Source: Galbula dea
Taxonomy: Eukaryota; Chordata; Aves; Piciformes; Galbulidae
Reading direction: 5' to 3'
Assembly: GCA_013399015.1 (NCBI GenBank)
Contig: VWZX01010416.1
Location: 4,924 to 68,923 of the forward strand
DNA length: 64,000 nt
A model generated the notes under the pieces. That model was given only the letters and a program-made list of their open reading frames with translations. It was not told where the DNA came from and ran no database searches. The number at the start of each line of letters is the position of its first letter. Positions within the stretch are counted from its first letter, which is position 1. The position numbers were made by a program, and so were the translations under genes. This document shows positions 37,601 through 52,600 of the stretch, one piece after another.

Positions 37601-40600
37601 GAGCACTACTTCATTTCATCTCTTCTTGATTTTCCTCTGCCTCTACCTTTTCAGGAAAGGCTGAGGGAGCAGAAACATCCAAAGGTTGACTACACAGCAA
37701 CCTCCAGTGTGGGAACAGCCAGTATTAGCTTTCTGGTCCAAGGAGCTGACCATGTTTGCACAGCTGCAGCCCTGGGACCACTGTAAAATCTGAATTACAG
37801 GCTGATCATAAACATTGAGTCAATTCTTTGTCAGTAATCACTGATGATTTTCTGGAGAGACCTCATGACAACAGTGTCCAGCCTCTGGAAAAGCCATTAT
37901 CACTTATCAAGTAAATAACATACATTTCCCAACAGTCCATAATTAGCCATTAACTTTGCCTATAATTAGACATCTGCCTGCTGCTTCACCATTAGGTAAT
38001 GCACCACTGCCTTTATTTCCAGCAGAACCTCACCACCACTCCTAAAAGACAACCTTGCAGGAAAGTCAGAGCTCTTCTAGAGCTTTGGAAAGAAGCCACC
38101 AGTGCTTGTTTTACTTTAGCAGTAGGGAGACAACAGTCAAGAATGTGACCTCTCAGGGACTTTGAAGTTTGGGTTCATTGTTTAATGTTATATTTGAGTT
38201 ACATGTTCCCAAACTGCTCACACTTCCTCAAGCAGCCATGAGCTGTCCTGGCAGGAGACAACAGGCAGGTTATAGTGACCACAGTCCTCTCTTCTCCTCA
38301 ATGGATTAAGCACCTAGGGCTTTGTGCCCTGCACAGCCATGAGGGCAGGGACATGGCCCAGCAGGAAGTTAACTGTCATCTCCCTCCTCTCCACCACACA
38401 GTAAAATGACCTAATTTGATCTTAGGAAAAAGAAGTTAGGAATTAAAAAGCCTTTCACTTCAAAGGGCAAGTCTGAGTCTCAAAACTTCAGCTCAGAAAA
38501 TACTCCTGCTGCAGTTTTTACCTCCTTGATAGCCCATTAGTCTTTTTCTCTGATTATATATATATAAAGTTCAGCCTGTTTCATGTCTCATCTGATCTCA
38601 GGTACTTGAAGTCAACATTTCCTAGTCCCTAACCTGAAAAGGACAATGTTTTATTGAAAGATGCATCATTTCCTTCCTGTGTAGGTCAAGGCAAGAGCTT
38701 ACAAAGCACCTAGTCATGCTTTGAGAGTGACACCCAAAGTCATCTGCTCAGCTGCTGGGTAGGGTAGGAGATAAAGCACAGAGGATGGAGGACTTATGGC
38801 CAGGTCAAGCAATACACTAAGAGCTGTTTAGTGCTGCTCTCTCAAAAGTAGACCTGTCTTTCTCCTGCCACCAGCAGCAAGAGTGATGCAGCAGAACCAA
38901 GGGAGACTGAAGATTCAGAAGCCCTTGAAGTCTTTTAATTAGTCTTTCCCTTTCATTGACTCCTATTTGAAGTTATGGCTGGTTCCTGACTGCCACTGGG
39001 AGATGTGCTTCGAGGCTGAGTGTGTCATTCCTGGTGATGGGAGCAATTGCTGAAGGTAAAGGCAGCTACACCTCCAATGAGAATGAAATAAATGAAGCTT
39101 GTGCAGCCTGAGATTGTCTTACCCTGGCTGAGGGTGAAGCCTGGAATCTGCTGTTGCCTTTTTCATTGAAGACAACAAAAAGAAACTTGAAAAGTAAAAA
39201 AAAAAAACAAAAAAAAAAGAGATAAAAATCATGACTCCCCTGTGGGAGAGGGAAAGAATAAGAAGTGCACTGAAAGATTGGATCTAATCTTGCATTTCAA
39301 CAGCAGTATTTCACAGAGATTTCCTCCAAAAAGCCACTAATGAACCAGAGCCTTGTGATGCTCCTGTATGCTGTTCTGGTTTCAGAGAAGGAAACTGGGG
39401 CAGAGAGAGGAGCTGGGTTTTTAAAGTCAGACATTAGTGGAAGAGCCAAAAATCCCCCTTTTAGATCCAGTTTCCAGGCCTCTGGCTTTGCCTGCTAAGT
39501 GCTTCTGCTTGATTAAAGCACAGCTGATGGATTGCTCAGTGTGAGAATAATTTACCTTCTTTTATTGGTCATTTCTTTCAAAGAGCTTTTGTTTTACTCC
39601 TTCTTTCTCTGCAGCAGCTTCTAACAGCTACATAGGAGCCATGAGCAGCACAGGCTCAGCTTAATGCTATGCCATATACTCTCACAGGTTCATAGAACCC
39701 TAGAATGGTCCAGGTTGGAAGGGACCTTAAAGATCATCTAGCTCCAACCCCACTGCCATGGGCAGGGATGCCACCCACTAGACCAGGTTGCCCAGGGCCA
39801 CATCCAGCCTGGCCTTGAACACTGCCAGGGATGGGGCAGCCACAACCTCTCTGGGCAGCCTGTTCTAGTGCCTCACCACCTTCTGGGTAAAGAACCTCCT
39901 AATTTCTGGTCTAAATCTCCCCTCCTTCAGCTTGTAGCCATTCCCCCTTGTCCTGCTGCAACCTGAACTTTCCAGCTCTTTAACCCCTGTGGTCTTTGGC
40001 CTCAGCTAAAGCCCAGAAACGACCAGAGCAGCTTAGAAACACCTCAAATTCCTTCTTCACCTCCTTATATCCTGCCACAGTGAGAGAGAAAAAGGACCTG
40101 GTGCCCCTTTTGCCAAGAAATTGCACTCCCTGCTCCTGTGGAGCTCTCAGGAGACACTCACCCTGTTATGGAACTTGGCACTGCGATAATACTTGGGGGA
40201 CAAGTTGAAGACTGTGTAGTGGTCAGGATGTCTGGAATCCAAAAATGTTCTCACATCTTCAATGTGGTTCCTGAATCCCAACTCAACACCTTCTGCTGGA
40301 AAGGACATCACTGGAAATGGGTTAAAAAAAAACCAAAAAGAGCCAAGTTGAGCATGGAGTAGAATGTGCCTCTGGACTCCTGACCCCTGAGATGCTACCA
40401 GTGTTCTTGATCCCACCAGCAGGACTCACCTATGATTCTTGAGGTAATGTATGAAATATCAAGCTCTCCCTTGGTGTAGCTAAAAGAAGACAAAGCAGGA
40501 GACAGGTATCAGGTACATGCTTCCAGAAGACAGCCCATTAGAGGAACCAGAAGAAAGTTTTTCCCCCCTCCCCCAAAGTTCTGCTTCTGGCAGAAGCTCA

Positions 40601-43600
40601 TCAACCCAATTCTTTGTATTTTAGCAGTAAGAAAAGGGTGCAGAGAGCTTCCTGCAGACAGTGACCCAACCTTCCCTCTCCATGTGCAATTAACAGGATG
40701 GAGAAGCTTGCAAAAGCTTCCAAAGAAAAAAAAAGGTCCCTTTTCCCTTTTGTCATTAATTTTCAGTGCCAGTTTTCAGGAGGAATCTCTAGTAGGTTGC
40801 CCCTTTGCAGATCTCTCAAAGCCTCTGAGATCTTGCCTGCATGAAGTTCCTTTCATTTACTGTAGCCAGGCATGGGGGGACAACATCAGCAGAGGTAACC
40901 AAAGCAAAGTCACCTCAGCATTTTCTTCTGCTCCAAAGGTGGCTTCATGGAATGGTTACACCAGCAAATAAAGCCTCCTTGTGCAGCAAAGGGAGGGCAT
41001 ACAACAGGAGCCTCTTTTCAGGGACAAAATATTCAAGTGGTGCTTGAGTAGAAGGAGTCAATAGGGTCAAGGAAGGAATCAGAGACCAAGCGCTCCACTT
41101 CAAATCATCACAGAAGGGTTTGGGTGGAAAGGGACCTTTCAGGGTCATCCAGTCCAACCCCCCTGCACTGAGCAGGGACATCTTCCACTAGATCAAGTTG
41201 CTCAGAGCCCCAGCACTTTCATTGGGAGAGACCTTTTCCAGATTCCAGGACCTTGATGCACACTTACTATAAAGCTTAGACATTTTACTTTGGTTTCCCT
41301 GCTTTCTGGAGGCCAAATACCAATTATGAGACAGAACCAAAGAAACCACTTGTGATTCTTCACCTCCTTCCTTCATCAGGTTGGCTGGAAGTTGTGCTCT
41401 GCCTAGTTAACTTGTAACTCAAACCAGCACTCTGCAGCTAGTGATTTTTACCTGCATGAGGGCAGCTTCAGCTGTACTGTACCTGGCAACAGATTGCATG
41501 ACCTTTGAAGATGTATCCTTCAGGGTATCCTTCAGGTTATCCTTCAAATTGCTGAAGAGTCTCCCTGCTCCTCCTTTCACCATATCTAGCAAGCCTCCCC
41601 CATAGCTGGACTCCATGTCTGGTGATGAGGCACCTTCAAGTACAACAAAACCAAAGCCAACATCACTTACTTGGAACAAATCCCCAGAGCCAACAAAGCC
41701 ACTGCTCTATTCAGACCAAACATGCTCACATGTGCTGCTACTGGTCAACTGTGGGGTAAAAGAAGTTTTAAAGTCATGAACTTCCAGAGATGAGACAGCA
41801 GTTCCACAGAATGCCAGCATGGTTGGGGTTGGAAAGGACCTCTGAGGATCAGCCAGCCCAACCCCCTGCTCCAGCAGGGTCACCCACAGCAGCTTGCCCA
41901 GGGTCACCTCCAGCTGCCTTGGCAATCTCTCCACACAAGGAGACTCCACAGCCTCTCTGGGCAGCCTGGCCAGGGCTCCAACACTCTCACACCAAACAAG
42001 CTTCTCCTTCTGCTCAGCTGCAACCTCCTGGCTTCCAGTTAGTGCCCAGTGTCCCTTGGGTTGGCCCTGGGCACCACTGAGAAGAGTCTGGCCCCAGCCT
42101 CTTGCCTCATGTCCTTGAGCTCTTGCTCAGCATGGAGATGATTCCCATAAGACTAACTCTTCCACTACCTTAACCAAGAACCCATTTGTTGCAACCTTTC
42201 TTGTTCCAGCAGTGCTGTGTTAACAGCATTGCTCTTAGAAGACTAAAAGGACAATGAACTGGATGTAGACATGAGTAAATGTGGTTTATGTTTCACTGCA
42301 GAACTGAGTTGTTAGACACAAACCCAGTAAAATGCCATTTTAGCTGCTTATTAGGTAGGAATTAAGCTCTTGACTACTTAAAAATTGCTTTCTTTCAACT
42401 ATGTTGATCTTAGCAAACATTGACTATAGTTAATTATACATTTGTTACCTCATTATGTCAGATTAGCTGGAAGACACAGATCCCCCAGCACAGCAAAGGA
42501 AGCAACAAGCAGGTCTGTAATTGCTTGTCACGTTCATCAAGGAGGTGACATCTGCTAAGAGTTGCCTTTCCCAGAGCACCTGGAATGTCTGAGAACATTT
42601 GTCCTGCTGTAGAGCCATGGGAGAGCAGCTTTGTCATGCTGGTCATTGTTCATTGTCTAGCTCCTCTGTGCTAGGAGAGCCAGGGATGGAAGGAGAAGGT
42701 AATGTTCAAAAGATACTTTCAGTGTTGCAGGTCAACCTCTAAGAGAAAGGAAAGCAGAAAGGAGGGAGCTTGGAATAGGGGGGCAAAGGGATGAGAAGAG
42801 CAATGATACTGGGTAAATTGTTATGGCTGGAAATGCTGTAGGAGAATGCCAGACCCCCACCATGGTGAGGGTAGGAGGGGACCTCTGGGGATCACCCAGC
42901 CCAACCCCCTGCTCCAGCAGCTTGCCCAGGGTCACCTCCAGCTGCCTTGGCAATCTCTCCACACAAGGAGACTCCACAGCTTCTCTGGGCAGCCTGGGCC
43001 AGGGCTCCAACACCCTCACACCAAACAAGCTGCTCCTCCTGCTCAGCTGCAACCTCCTGGCTTCCAGTGTGTGCCCAGTGCCCCTTGGGCTGGCCCTGGG
43101 CACCACTGAGCAGAGTCTGGCCCCAGCCTCTTGCCTAATGTCCTTGAGCTCTTGCTGGGCATTGAGCAGCTCCACTGTGGGGCTGCTCTTCTCCAGGCTA
43201 AGCAGCCCCAGGGCTCTAAGCCTTTCCTCCTCCCACAGATGCTCCAGTGCCCTCAGCATCTTCCTAGCCTCTGCTGGGCTCTCTCCACTAGTTCCTGGTC
43301 TCTCTGGAACTGAGGAGCCCAGATCTGGACCCAGGACTCCAGCTGTGGCCTCAATAGGACACAGCAGCACTTGGTACTCTACCAGGTCAGTATTTGCTCA
43401 GGTATCTTTAGACACTGGATGAAAGCTGCACCCTCAGTGCTGCCAATCTTTCTGAGTTACTAGAAATGATGCAGTCTCCTCAGGCTGCTCACAGAAGAAT
43501 GAAATCAATCCATCCAGAGGCTCCTCTGCTAGGCAGCATCTCCTACAAAGCAGAAAGTTGCATCCAGGAGCAGAAGGGGTTAAGACATTAACACAATATA

Positions 43601-46600
43601 TATATATACAGGAACTTGCAAGAGCAGCCAAAGAAATCTGATTTAAAACAGAAAGGTAGCCTGCCCCTGCATTTTTTTTTTGCTGAATGAAAGCTTTCTG
43701 TGCTGAGTCCTCCTTGTAAAAGGAGACCTTCAGAGCTCCTGCAGAGCTTTCCAAAGGACAGCTGCAGTTCCCTGGGCCGTGTGGGGCAGCCATTAGAATG
43801 GGGCACCAGGACAGGGAGGACTGAGCCTCATCTCCCACACATGTCCTGTGGAAGTCAGCCACCTCCCCAGGCCATTACATGGCTCTGAACCCTGCTCAGA
43901 GACAGTTATCTTCACAGGCTTGCTTTTCTTGAACATGAACCTCCTGAGAAAAGAGCAGTTGAGATTTCCCTCAAGTAGAGCAGCCAGCCTGCAGAGGACT
44001 GGGTCCTATTCTGTGGTAGAAGAAGGACTAAAGGCCATGGCTTGGTCTTGAAGGGATGAGCCCATTGTTGCTCCCTCTTGGAGCCCAGCAGGAAGGAGGT
44101 TCAGGTTTTACCATGAGGATAATGTGATCACCTCTACCCTGGTCAGAATATTGAGTTAGCAGCATAAAGGCATTTCCATGCTTGGAAAGATCTTCCCTCC
44201 AGAGTTGGGTGGGAAACCCAGAAGAGAGAAGCAGTTCTCTCCATTAGCTCAGGGTCAAAAGGCACATTTTGTATTAAAATGAAGTGCCCAAGACACATGA
44301 CACCTTCTCCTTCCCCTCCATCTCACCAGGAACTGCATCCTGTGCACACAGACCCCAGAGAAGCTCCAAAAGCACCTTCAGCTATGGCAGAAGCAGGAGC
44401 TTGGAAGATTGTCTGCACTGGAACACTTCAGGGCAAGTGAACAGCGTGGCTCAGATCCCACTTTTTGGTCTATTCTCATCTACCACTTTGGGTAACATTG
44501 ACCATAGGTTGGAACTGCTGCCTAGAAGGTCTCATTCAATTACAGAATGCCAGAATTATGGAGAATTAGACTCCATGTCTATGAGATCCATCTTGTTCCA
44601 CACACTGCAGGAACTCTATTAACCCAGCTCTTGGATATTCCCCAGGAGGCTTCGTGAGCTTCAGAGACAGACTGCTGACCTGGTTTTGGGACCACAAGTT
44701 CCAGAGAGGTTGCTAGCTCCTGGCAGCCTTTTCATTTGCTACTAAAGGGACTTCTCATGGAGTGGTTTTACTGCTGTGGGTGCCCTCCAAAGCATGGCTG
44801 AGATGTGTGGGATGGCTCTTGTGGAAGAGCTCTGGCAGTGATGATCGAGTGCTTCGAGTCAGTGGAGCAGTGTGGAGAGGAGACAACCTCATCCATTGGG
44901 CTGACAAGTTGAAGGGTGCATTGCTTCTGGCTGAAGGCACTTGCTCTGAGTTAACACCTGCTCTGAGAAGAGACTCTTCTACCTTCAGAACCCCCTGAAG
45001 GTCCACAGCACCTCAACTCCTCTTGCTGCAGTCCTACAAGGAGTGTTTGTGCTTAGTCTCAAAAGCAAAGACACTTAAACCAGATCTGTTCCAAAGCTCA
45101 GGCTTGGGGGCCAGAAATGAGTGAAGGAAGCTGGTGTAGCCCTGGGTGATGGGGACATCATCACCTGCAGCCAGAGGGTTCCCAGGACCACAGAGATGCC
45201 AGCAGCAGAGGGATCCACACTACCACCACCTGATGGAGATGCTCACTGCTTGGGCCAAGCAAGAAATGCCCAATTTGGAAGCTTTCCCTGCAAGAGCTGC
45301 ACATCCATGGCCCTTGTCTGACTGAGCACCAGCTCTCCCCAGCAACCCACAAACCCTACAAACCACAGGGCATGAATTCCACCTCTCCAGAGACTGAAGA
45401 AGGAAATGAGCCCACATTTAAAAGGCATTTAAGACTCTGTCAGTCTGAATATTCATGCTGATGAAGCAACACTTAGCTTGAGAGCAGGGAGGTGAAAGCA
45501 AGATGGCTAGGAAATGAAGCTCAGCAGTAAAGTCCCAGATTTCATAGGTTACTTAGCAAGAGTAAACAGACTCTTTTTGCCTCCAAAGGGCAGACAAAAA
45601 GCAGACATGAAAGCCAAGGAAAGGAAGCAGGTTTCCCTCAGGCTGCCCAGACTCTGTGGAATAGTATCTTCAATGTCAAACTCTTCTTTCTGTGTTGCTC
45701 AGAGCTGCTGCCTGTGCTTGCTTTAGAGATGGAGCCAGGAAAGAGCTAAACCTTCCCTGTTCCTCACTATGGTTCTTCTCCAGAAAAGTATTAAACCCTT
45801 CATTTCCCAACTTCTACCCCCCAAAAACCCCAAGAGGTTAGTCTGGGGACTCTCAAATGCTTCTCTGTATCCTTTTTCTACAGTACCATGAGAGCCTGAC
45901 ACCACAATGAGAAAAAAACCAAAACCCTGCTGTCTACATGTCCCAGTCCCAAATTCTACATTTCTGGCAGTTTTCTCCCTCCCCACAAAAATATTTGGGG
46001 GGTGAGGAGGTTGTTTGCTTGTCTTCCCTCTTAGAAGGCATGAAAGAAGGAGCAAGGGATCTGATGGAGGCTGCCCTGTGCCTTGGCAGAAAGAGCCCTT
46101 GTAAAGGTCCTTGCACTGAGAGGAGTCGAGTCGCTGTTGTTGTGGCTTCAGTAACAAAGCCTGGATTGTTTTGCAGGAACACTCAGCAAAATAAATATAT
46201 AAATAAATAAATAAAATACTATTTGTGCCTCTACCTCCTCCTCCCCCACCCCTCCTCCCTCCTCCCAGCCCCAGCAGCCTGTGGAGGAGCTGCCACAGCT
46301 CACGTTCCTCCCACACGCAGCTCTCCCAGCAAAGCCTGGGTAATGTGGGATGAGATTTCCCACCAGCATTAAGGGATAGAAATCCAGGCTGCTCTGGCCC
46401 CTTCATCTTATTTATGAGCTTCACCTTTCCAGAAGAGTCCATTCAGCCTGTGGAAGGGGAGGAGGAGCAGCCCTGCTGTGGGCATCTTCTTACCACAGCA
46501 CTAATAGAGCATCCTCCTTGGGGTGCAACGTGTGGGGAGGGCTATAGGTGTGCCAAAAATGGACAGACAGACTAACTGACCCAGGCAGAGAGGAGAATCA

Positions 46601-49600
46601 TGAAATCATGGAACAGTTTGGGTTGGAAGAGACCTTAAAGATCATCTAGTCCAACCCCCCTGCAGTCAGCAGGGACATCTGCAACTACAGCAGGTTGCTC
46701 AGAGACCCAAACAACCTGAGCTGGGATGGTTCCAGGCATGGGACATCTCCCACCTCTCTGGGCAGCCTGGGCCAGGCTCTCACCACCCTCAGAGTAAAAT
46801 ATTTCTTCATTCTCTTCAGTCTAAATCTCCTCTTTTAGTTTCCACCCATCACCCCTTGTCCTGTCCCAACAGACCCTGCTAAAAAGACTGTTCCCACATC
46901 CCTGGGTACCCTCAGGAGCCCTGGGTACCCTCAGCAGCTCCTGCTGTTCTGCACACTGAGTCTGTCTTCCATGCTCAGCACTTTGTCTTTCAAGGGACTC
47001 TAAATCAACCTGCAGACATTACTGGAAGAGTTTAAACTCCCTTTTCAAGGGGGAAGGTGGCAGGTATTTCTAAAGACAATCTCTGGGCAGGAGTCTCCTT
47101 TGCATCCAGTGATAATTGAGAGCAATCAGATCCAAGTCCTTCATTTGTTAACTATGTTTTAGGAGCCCTGAAGCCAAATCCTCCTTAACCATTCCTTCCA
47201 GCACATCTCTCTCTTCTGGAGAGTTGAGCTTTATCCCATTTCAGCAAAGGCTCTACAACACCTGCTATTATATGCATTTACATCCCTCTCTTAGGTCAGC
47301 TGTAGTCCAAGTGTCATCATTACATCAGCTTTTTCATACTGAGTGGTGGTTTCCAAAGGGGCTGGGGAGAACTCAGCAGCCATGGAGGCAACTAAAAGAG
47401 ATGGATTTCTACCTGCAGAAATGACTTGGGAAGTTCCTCAGACTGATTCTTCCCCCCCCATTATTGTTTTTGCTGCCAGTTTCATCTGTCCTCTCCCTCC
47501 CCACTGTCCCAGATTTCTGGTAGAGCTTGATTCCCTCTCAGGCTGAGCAGAGGTATCTTAAAGTGTTACTCTGTAAAAATAAAGAGCAAAACACATGCTG
47601 AGTAGAACAGCAGGAGGACAGCAGCAGCAGAAGCTCTCACCACTGCTGAGATGCCCCCACACAGCCCCCCAAAGCCAGGCTTCACTCCTTCTGATGCTTT
47701 AAAACCCATGGTGGAGGGATGCAAGTGGAAGGCTGCTTTAGCAAGTGTCATTCCCAGGAAAAGAGGTTAAAGCCAAAGGGAACAATTTGGTGTGGAAAAG
47801 GGAAGTTTAGGATGAGGCTGTCACAAGGGGGTTTTCATCAGGAGAGGAAAGCTGCATTCACCAGAGACAAGTCTCTCCAGAACACAGCCAGCTGCAACAC
47901 ATGGGAAAAGGCAGAATATCTCCCAGAATCCCAGCATGGTGAGGGCTGGAAGGGACCTCTGGGGATCATCCAGTCCAACCTCCCTGCTCCAGCAGGGGCA
48001 CCCACAGCAGCTTGCCCAGGGTCACCTCCAGCTGCCTTGGCAATCTCTCCACACAAGGAGACTCCACAGCCTCTCTGGGCAGCCTGGGCCAGGGCTCCAA
48101 CACCCTCACACCAAACAAGCTTCTCCTTCTGCTCAGGTGGCACCTCCTGGCTTCCAGTTGGTGCCCAGTGCCCCTTGGCCTGGCCCTGTACTGGTGCTTG
48201 GGGTTACTCCTCCCCCAGTGCAGGACTTCCTAAGCAGGCAATAAGACTCAGATAGAGGCAACACTACAAACTGCAGCTGTAGAAGCAATGCTAGGGGAGG
48301 GTGGGAGAGGAAGGGCTGCAGGAGGTAACCACAAAAAAGAGTTTCCAGCTTTCAGGAGGACAGGCAATGCAGGCAGCTGCCAAAGCCACCACTCCTCACT
48401 CAACATCTGCCCCTTCCATCATAAGGACCAGCTCAGTGCACCAAGGCTTCAGCACAAACCCATTTTGTGGTGCAGACATCCCCAGCATTAAGGTATCTTC
48501 AATAATTGATGAAATGATGGAGTAGTTGGGGCTTTTTGGTGTTGTTTGGGGCTTTTTGTTTGTTTCTTTGTGTTTTGCTGTTTGTTTTGTTGCCTGGAGA
48601 AGACAGAAACTGCCTCAAGACCCATAGCTGCATTACTCACTCTCTGACAACTTCTTGGCAGCTTTAGCTCTACCAGAGGGGTTGCCCCATGTTGTCCTCT
48701 GCCCTTCTCACTCCCAAAAAGCTATGAGCATCCTTTCCAGATGCAGTTAAGCTGGGAAAATAAAGCTCTTCTAAGCTTACAAGGGGCTCATAAAGCACAG
48801 ACATGGGGAGGAAGGTGAGGAACCAAGAAGGTCCTAAAGGAGATGCTTCAAGAAGGAATTGCTGGCACTGGGAGATTTTGGTGCATTTTTGCTGCTGTTG
48901 GGCAACACACAGGGAAGCAGTGACTGCTCTGACCACAGGAAAGGCTTTGAAGGAGTCACAGTCCCTCTCTGTGCCTCAGTTTTCTGCATGTGGGCTAAGG
49001 ACAGAGTCCCTGACCTCCTCTGGGAAGCACTTGGAGCCACTGACAGCACACGGCATACTGTGGGGCAGAGAAGCTCCAGACTTTCTTTTGATGCTTTCCT
49101 ATGCTAAAATGCTAGAACCAATATTGTATGAGCCCAAGGTTTTCTATCTGAAGGCTCACTGGGGACTGCCTGAAATGTAAACTTCATGGAAATGTGAAAA
49201 ATTAAGAGATTTCTGCTTTTGCCTGAGAAACAGTAGCTAAAGAATGCTGCTTGCACTATCAGCTGCATCATATGGAGGATTTCCAAGGTTTGATTCCTTT
49301 GTTGGAAGAATAGTGATGTTGAGAAGGGGGGAAAAAAAATAATCACTCCCCAGTCCTGTGCCCAATTTGTTCAATTTGTTCTAGATTTCCCCTCATGAAG
49401 CCTGTAGGATGATGAAGCCAAAACACTGAACTAGCACAAACCATGAAATTGGGCTTTAAAGTTGATTGACATCATCCCTGCTTCTCCTCCCTGTCAAAAC
49501 AAGAGAAGAAAAGGAGAGCACCACTGCCAACACCCAATCATTCAAGTGTCAAAAAAAAATCCCCCAACAACAACAACAACAAAAAACCCACCAGCAACCA

Positions 49601-52600
49601 GACAAAAGAGTCATTAAACCCAACCTCCCCCTTTGAAAAGGCAGCTAGGAGAGAAGACAAGACAACATTGTCAGCCACGGGCTTTGTCCCTGTGCCAGTG
49701 ACATGGAGATGTCTCTCTTCTGAGTCAGTGGAAAGGAATCACCAGAGTACAAGAGAGGATGTTTGCAAGTGCAAAACAGCTCAAGAAATCTCAGCTTCAA
49801 CACTTGCAGTTTCTGGACAACACTTTCCTTCTGCAGTTACTCTGCCTGAGGAAGAATTGTAGCTCCAGCAAGTCTGTCCTCCAAGTGTCTAGAAGCTATT
49901 TTGTAGGTTAGCTAGCTTATAACCACTGAAGAGCACAGAAAAGAGGGGGTTTTTTCCTTCACACATATCCCTGCTGTCACTTCTGTATCTTATTTCCTAG
50001 AACCTCCTCTTCTTTCCATGTTCAGCCAGCTGCTAGGAAAACATCATTGAATTGGGGATAGGTTGATGGTTGGACTGGATGATCTTACAGGCCTCATCCA
50101 ACCTTCATGATTCTGGGAGTGTCACAGCAACCACCTAAGTAAATTGCTCCTTCCCTGCCTGCTTCTCCCCTCCTGAGCACTTCCAGGGACTTAAAGGGAC
50201 AAAAAGGAGGCTAGATAAATGCTCTCCTTGGACTTTGTTTTTTGAACTCACAATGTCCTGGGTCCCACCAGCTTCAGCTCAAATCTCCCCTTATTACCCC
50301 TTCCCTCTATCCTCAAACTTCCAGTCCAAACCCAGCACCCTTTCTGGAGGAAGTGGCCATTAGCAGTAACATCTAGGTCCCCTTAGAGCCATCTGCTAGC
50401 ATCATGTCACTATAAGACACCTAGGAGTGGCTGGAAGCATTATATCAGGAGCTGAACACTCAGCAGTTCAGGGCATGAGCTGAAGTTGCACAGAGCTTTA
50501 ATGTCCACCTGAGGCATGGCAGAACTTGAGCATAACCTTGGATGAGCAGACCACACTGGGAGATTTAAATCTGAGGTTTAAACCACAGACTGACCAAATA
50601 TTTCCTCCTGAATGGTTTAAGCCAGGCAAAGTTTAAAGCAACCAAAGACTAGCTCCTCACAGAAGCACCATCAGAGCCCAGCAGTAACTGATCCCTGACA
50701 TAAAGTTCCTGCTCTTGGCTCCTTTGAGCTAAACCTAAGCCTAACAGGGAGGCAGTCAGCATTGCTGTGGGCAGGAGTTTCCAGTCATGGTGCCTGGGAG
50801 CACACAGATACTCCAAGCTACAGATGGAGCAACTTCAGCTGTCACTACATCAGGTAAACATCTCACGTTAGCACTCCTCTGTGTGGCATGGCTGGTGGTG
50901 GCAGAAGGATTTTTAACAACCTCAACCAAGAATCACAGAATCTCCTGAGCTGGAAGGGACCCATGAAGATCATTGAGTCCAACTCCTGACTGTCTCTGCA
51001 CAGAACAACCCCCAAAATCACACCATGTGTCTAAGAGCATTGTCCAAGTGCTACTTGAATGCTGTCAGGCTTGGTGCTGTGACTACTGCCCCAGGGAGCC
51101 TGTTCCAATGCTCCACCACCCTCTGGGTGAAGAACCTGTGCCTAATATCCAACCTAAACCTCCCCTAGCACAGCTTCATGCCATTCCCTCCAGTCCTACC
51201 ACTGACTACCAGAGAGGAGAGATCAGCTCCTGCCTCTCTGCTTACCCTTGTGAGGAAGCTGTAAACCACAATGAGGTCTCCCCTCAGCCTCCTCTTCTCC
51301 AGGCTGAACAGACCAAGTGATTTTTGCTACTCCTCATATGGCTTCCTCTCTAGACCTTTCACCATCTTTGTGGCTCTCCTCTGAACACATTTATCAGTCC
51401 CAGAAACTTGGAAAAACCTCATTTTTCCCAGGCTCAGCAGCCACTGAACACAGCCTGGCCTGATCCTCCATCCCAGTGCCACAGTAGGGTCAAAAAGCCC
51501 CTCAGGAGCTCCTCTGTACCAGCTCCCTTTCCAGCCACCATCAGATCCTGCCTTCCAAGAGCATCCTCCTCCCACACACACACAGAGCACTCTGGGTTCC
51601 TGCTTCTCTCTTCCTTATTTTTCTGCCACCAAGCCATGCCAGCCCCCAAAATATCAAGCCAATAACCATAAGTCCTCAGAAGTTACAGCAAAGCTGGAAC
51701 CCCTGATTATTTTCATTGCAAGAAGCTGTTCAGGAGATTGAAAGCCCACATTAAGAGATGATGCTTGGAGATCTAAAACTTGGATTGGTCTGAAAGAAAT
51801 GAATAGCAAAACCCAACAGGGTTCCACTTCCTCACATCATGTGAGTTAGTGTCACTGCAAAACAGCCATGCTAGCTCAAACAACAGCCATTTGCCCCAGA
51901 ATTAGCAGCACTTTGCCTTCAGCACAAATCCTCACCCATCTAACTTCTATAATTGCTCAATATATTCACCTACACCCCCATCTTCCAGAGAGCAAAGACC
52001 ATTTTGGTGTGCTCAGGGTGCTCTGCCCTGGTGCAGATACAACAGGGAGAGATGAGCAAGGTTTGATCTCCAACTTCTTCACTTCATCCAAGATGTTCTC
52101 TATCTGCACCCAGAGATGTTGGGCCCTGCCAGACAGACCAACCACAGCCCCACCAACTGTCCCACACTGCCTGGTGACATGGAGCTAGGCCTCCAAAGTC
52201 TTTAAAAAGCAGGTAGATGAGGTATTTGGGGATATGGTTTAGTGGCAGGGTGGTGAGAGGTTGCTGGTTGGACTTGATGATCTTAGAGGTCTCTTCCAAC
52301 CTGAATGATTCTGTGATTCTGTGTGACTGCAAACAGTCATTTTGGCAGTTGAGGCAGCAGCTGCTCCACCAGACATAAACCCATTCTTCAAAACCAGTAT
52401 AAAAAAGAGAAAAACTGAAACATGAGGGAGGTCAGGCATGTGGGAGACACATAATGAGCTCTGATTTGGGCACCTCAAGGATTTCTGTCACCTAATTAAG
52501 CAGGAGAGAGGTTCCCTTGCCCCACCAAAACCCAGCAGCACACCTCCCTTGCACCTTCACTCACCACCAATTTACCTCACCCTTCTCCTGCCCAAAGAAT

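Noticed and set aside
42732..43370. Long minus-strand open frame of 212 codons, and a similar one of 207 codons at 57626-58249
   Set aside because: Both lie in CR1 copies and follow the same repeat-derived frame seen in parts of the copies at 7737 and 15468. It is not the CR1 reverse transcriptase; it is GC-rich 3' repeat sequence that happens to lack stops.
45723..46442. Minus-strand open frame of 239 codons in DNAJC6 intron 1
   Set aside because: Low-complexity Gly-rich and (AAAT)n-derived stretches, no recognisable domain and no repeat of coding pattern. Only its first residues (MDSSG) are of interest and are reported separately.
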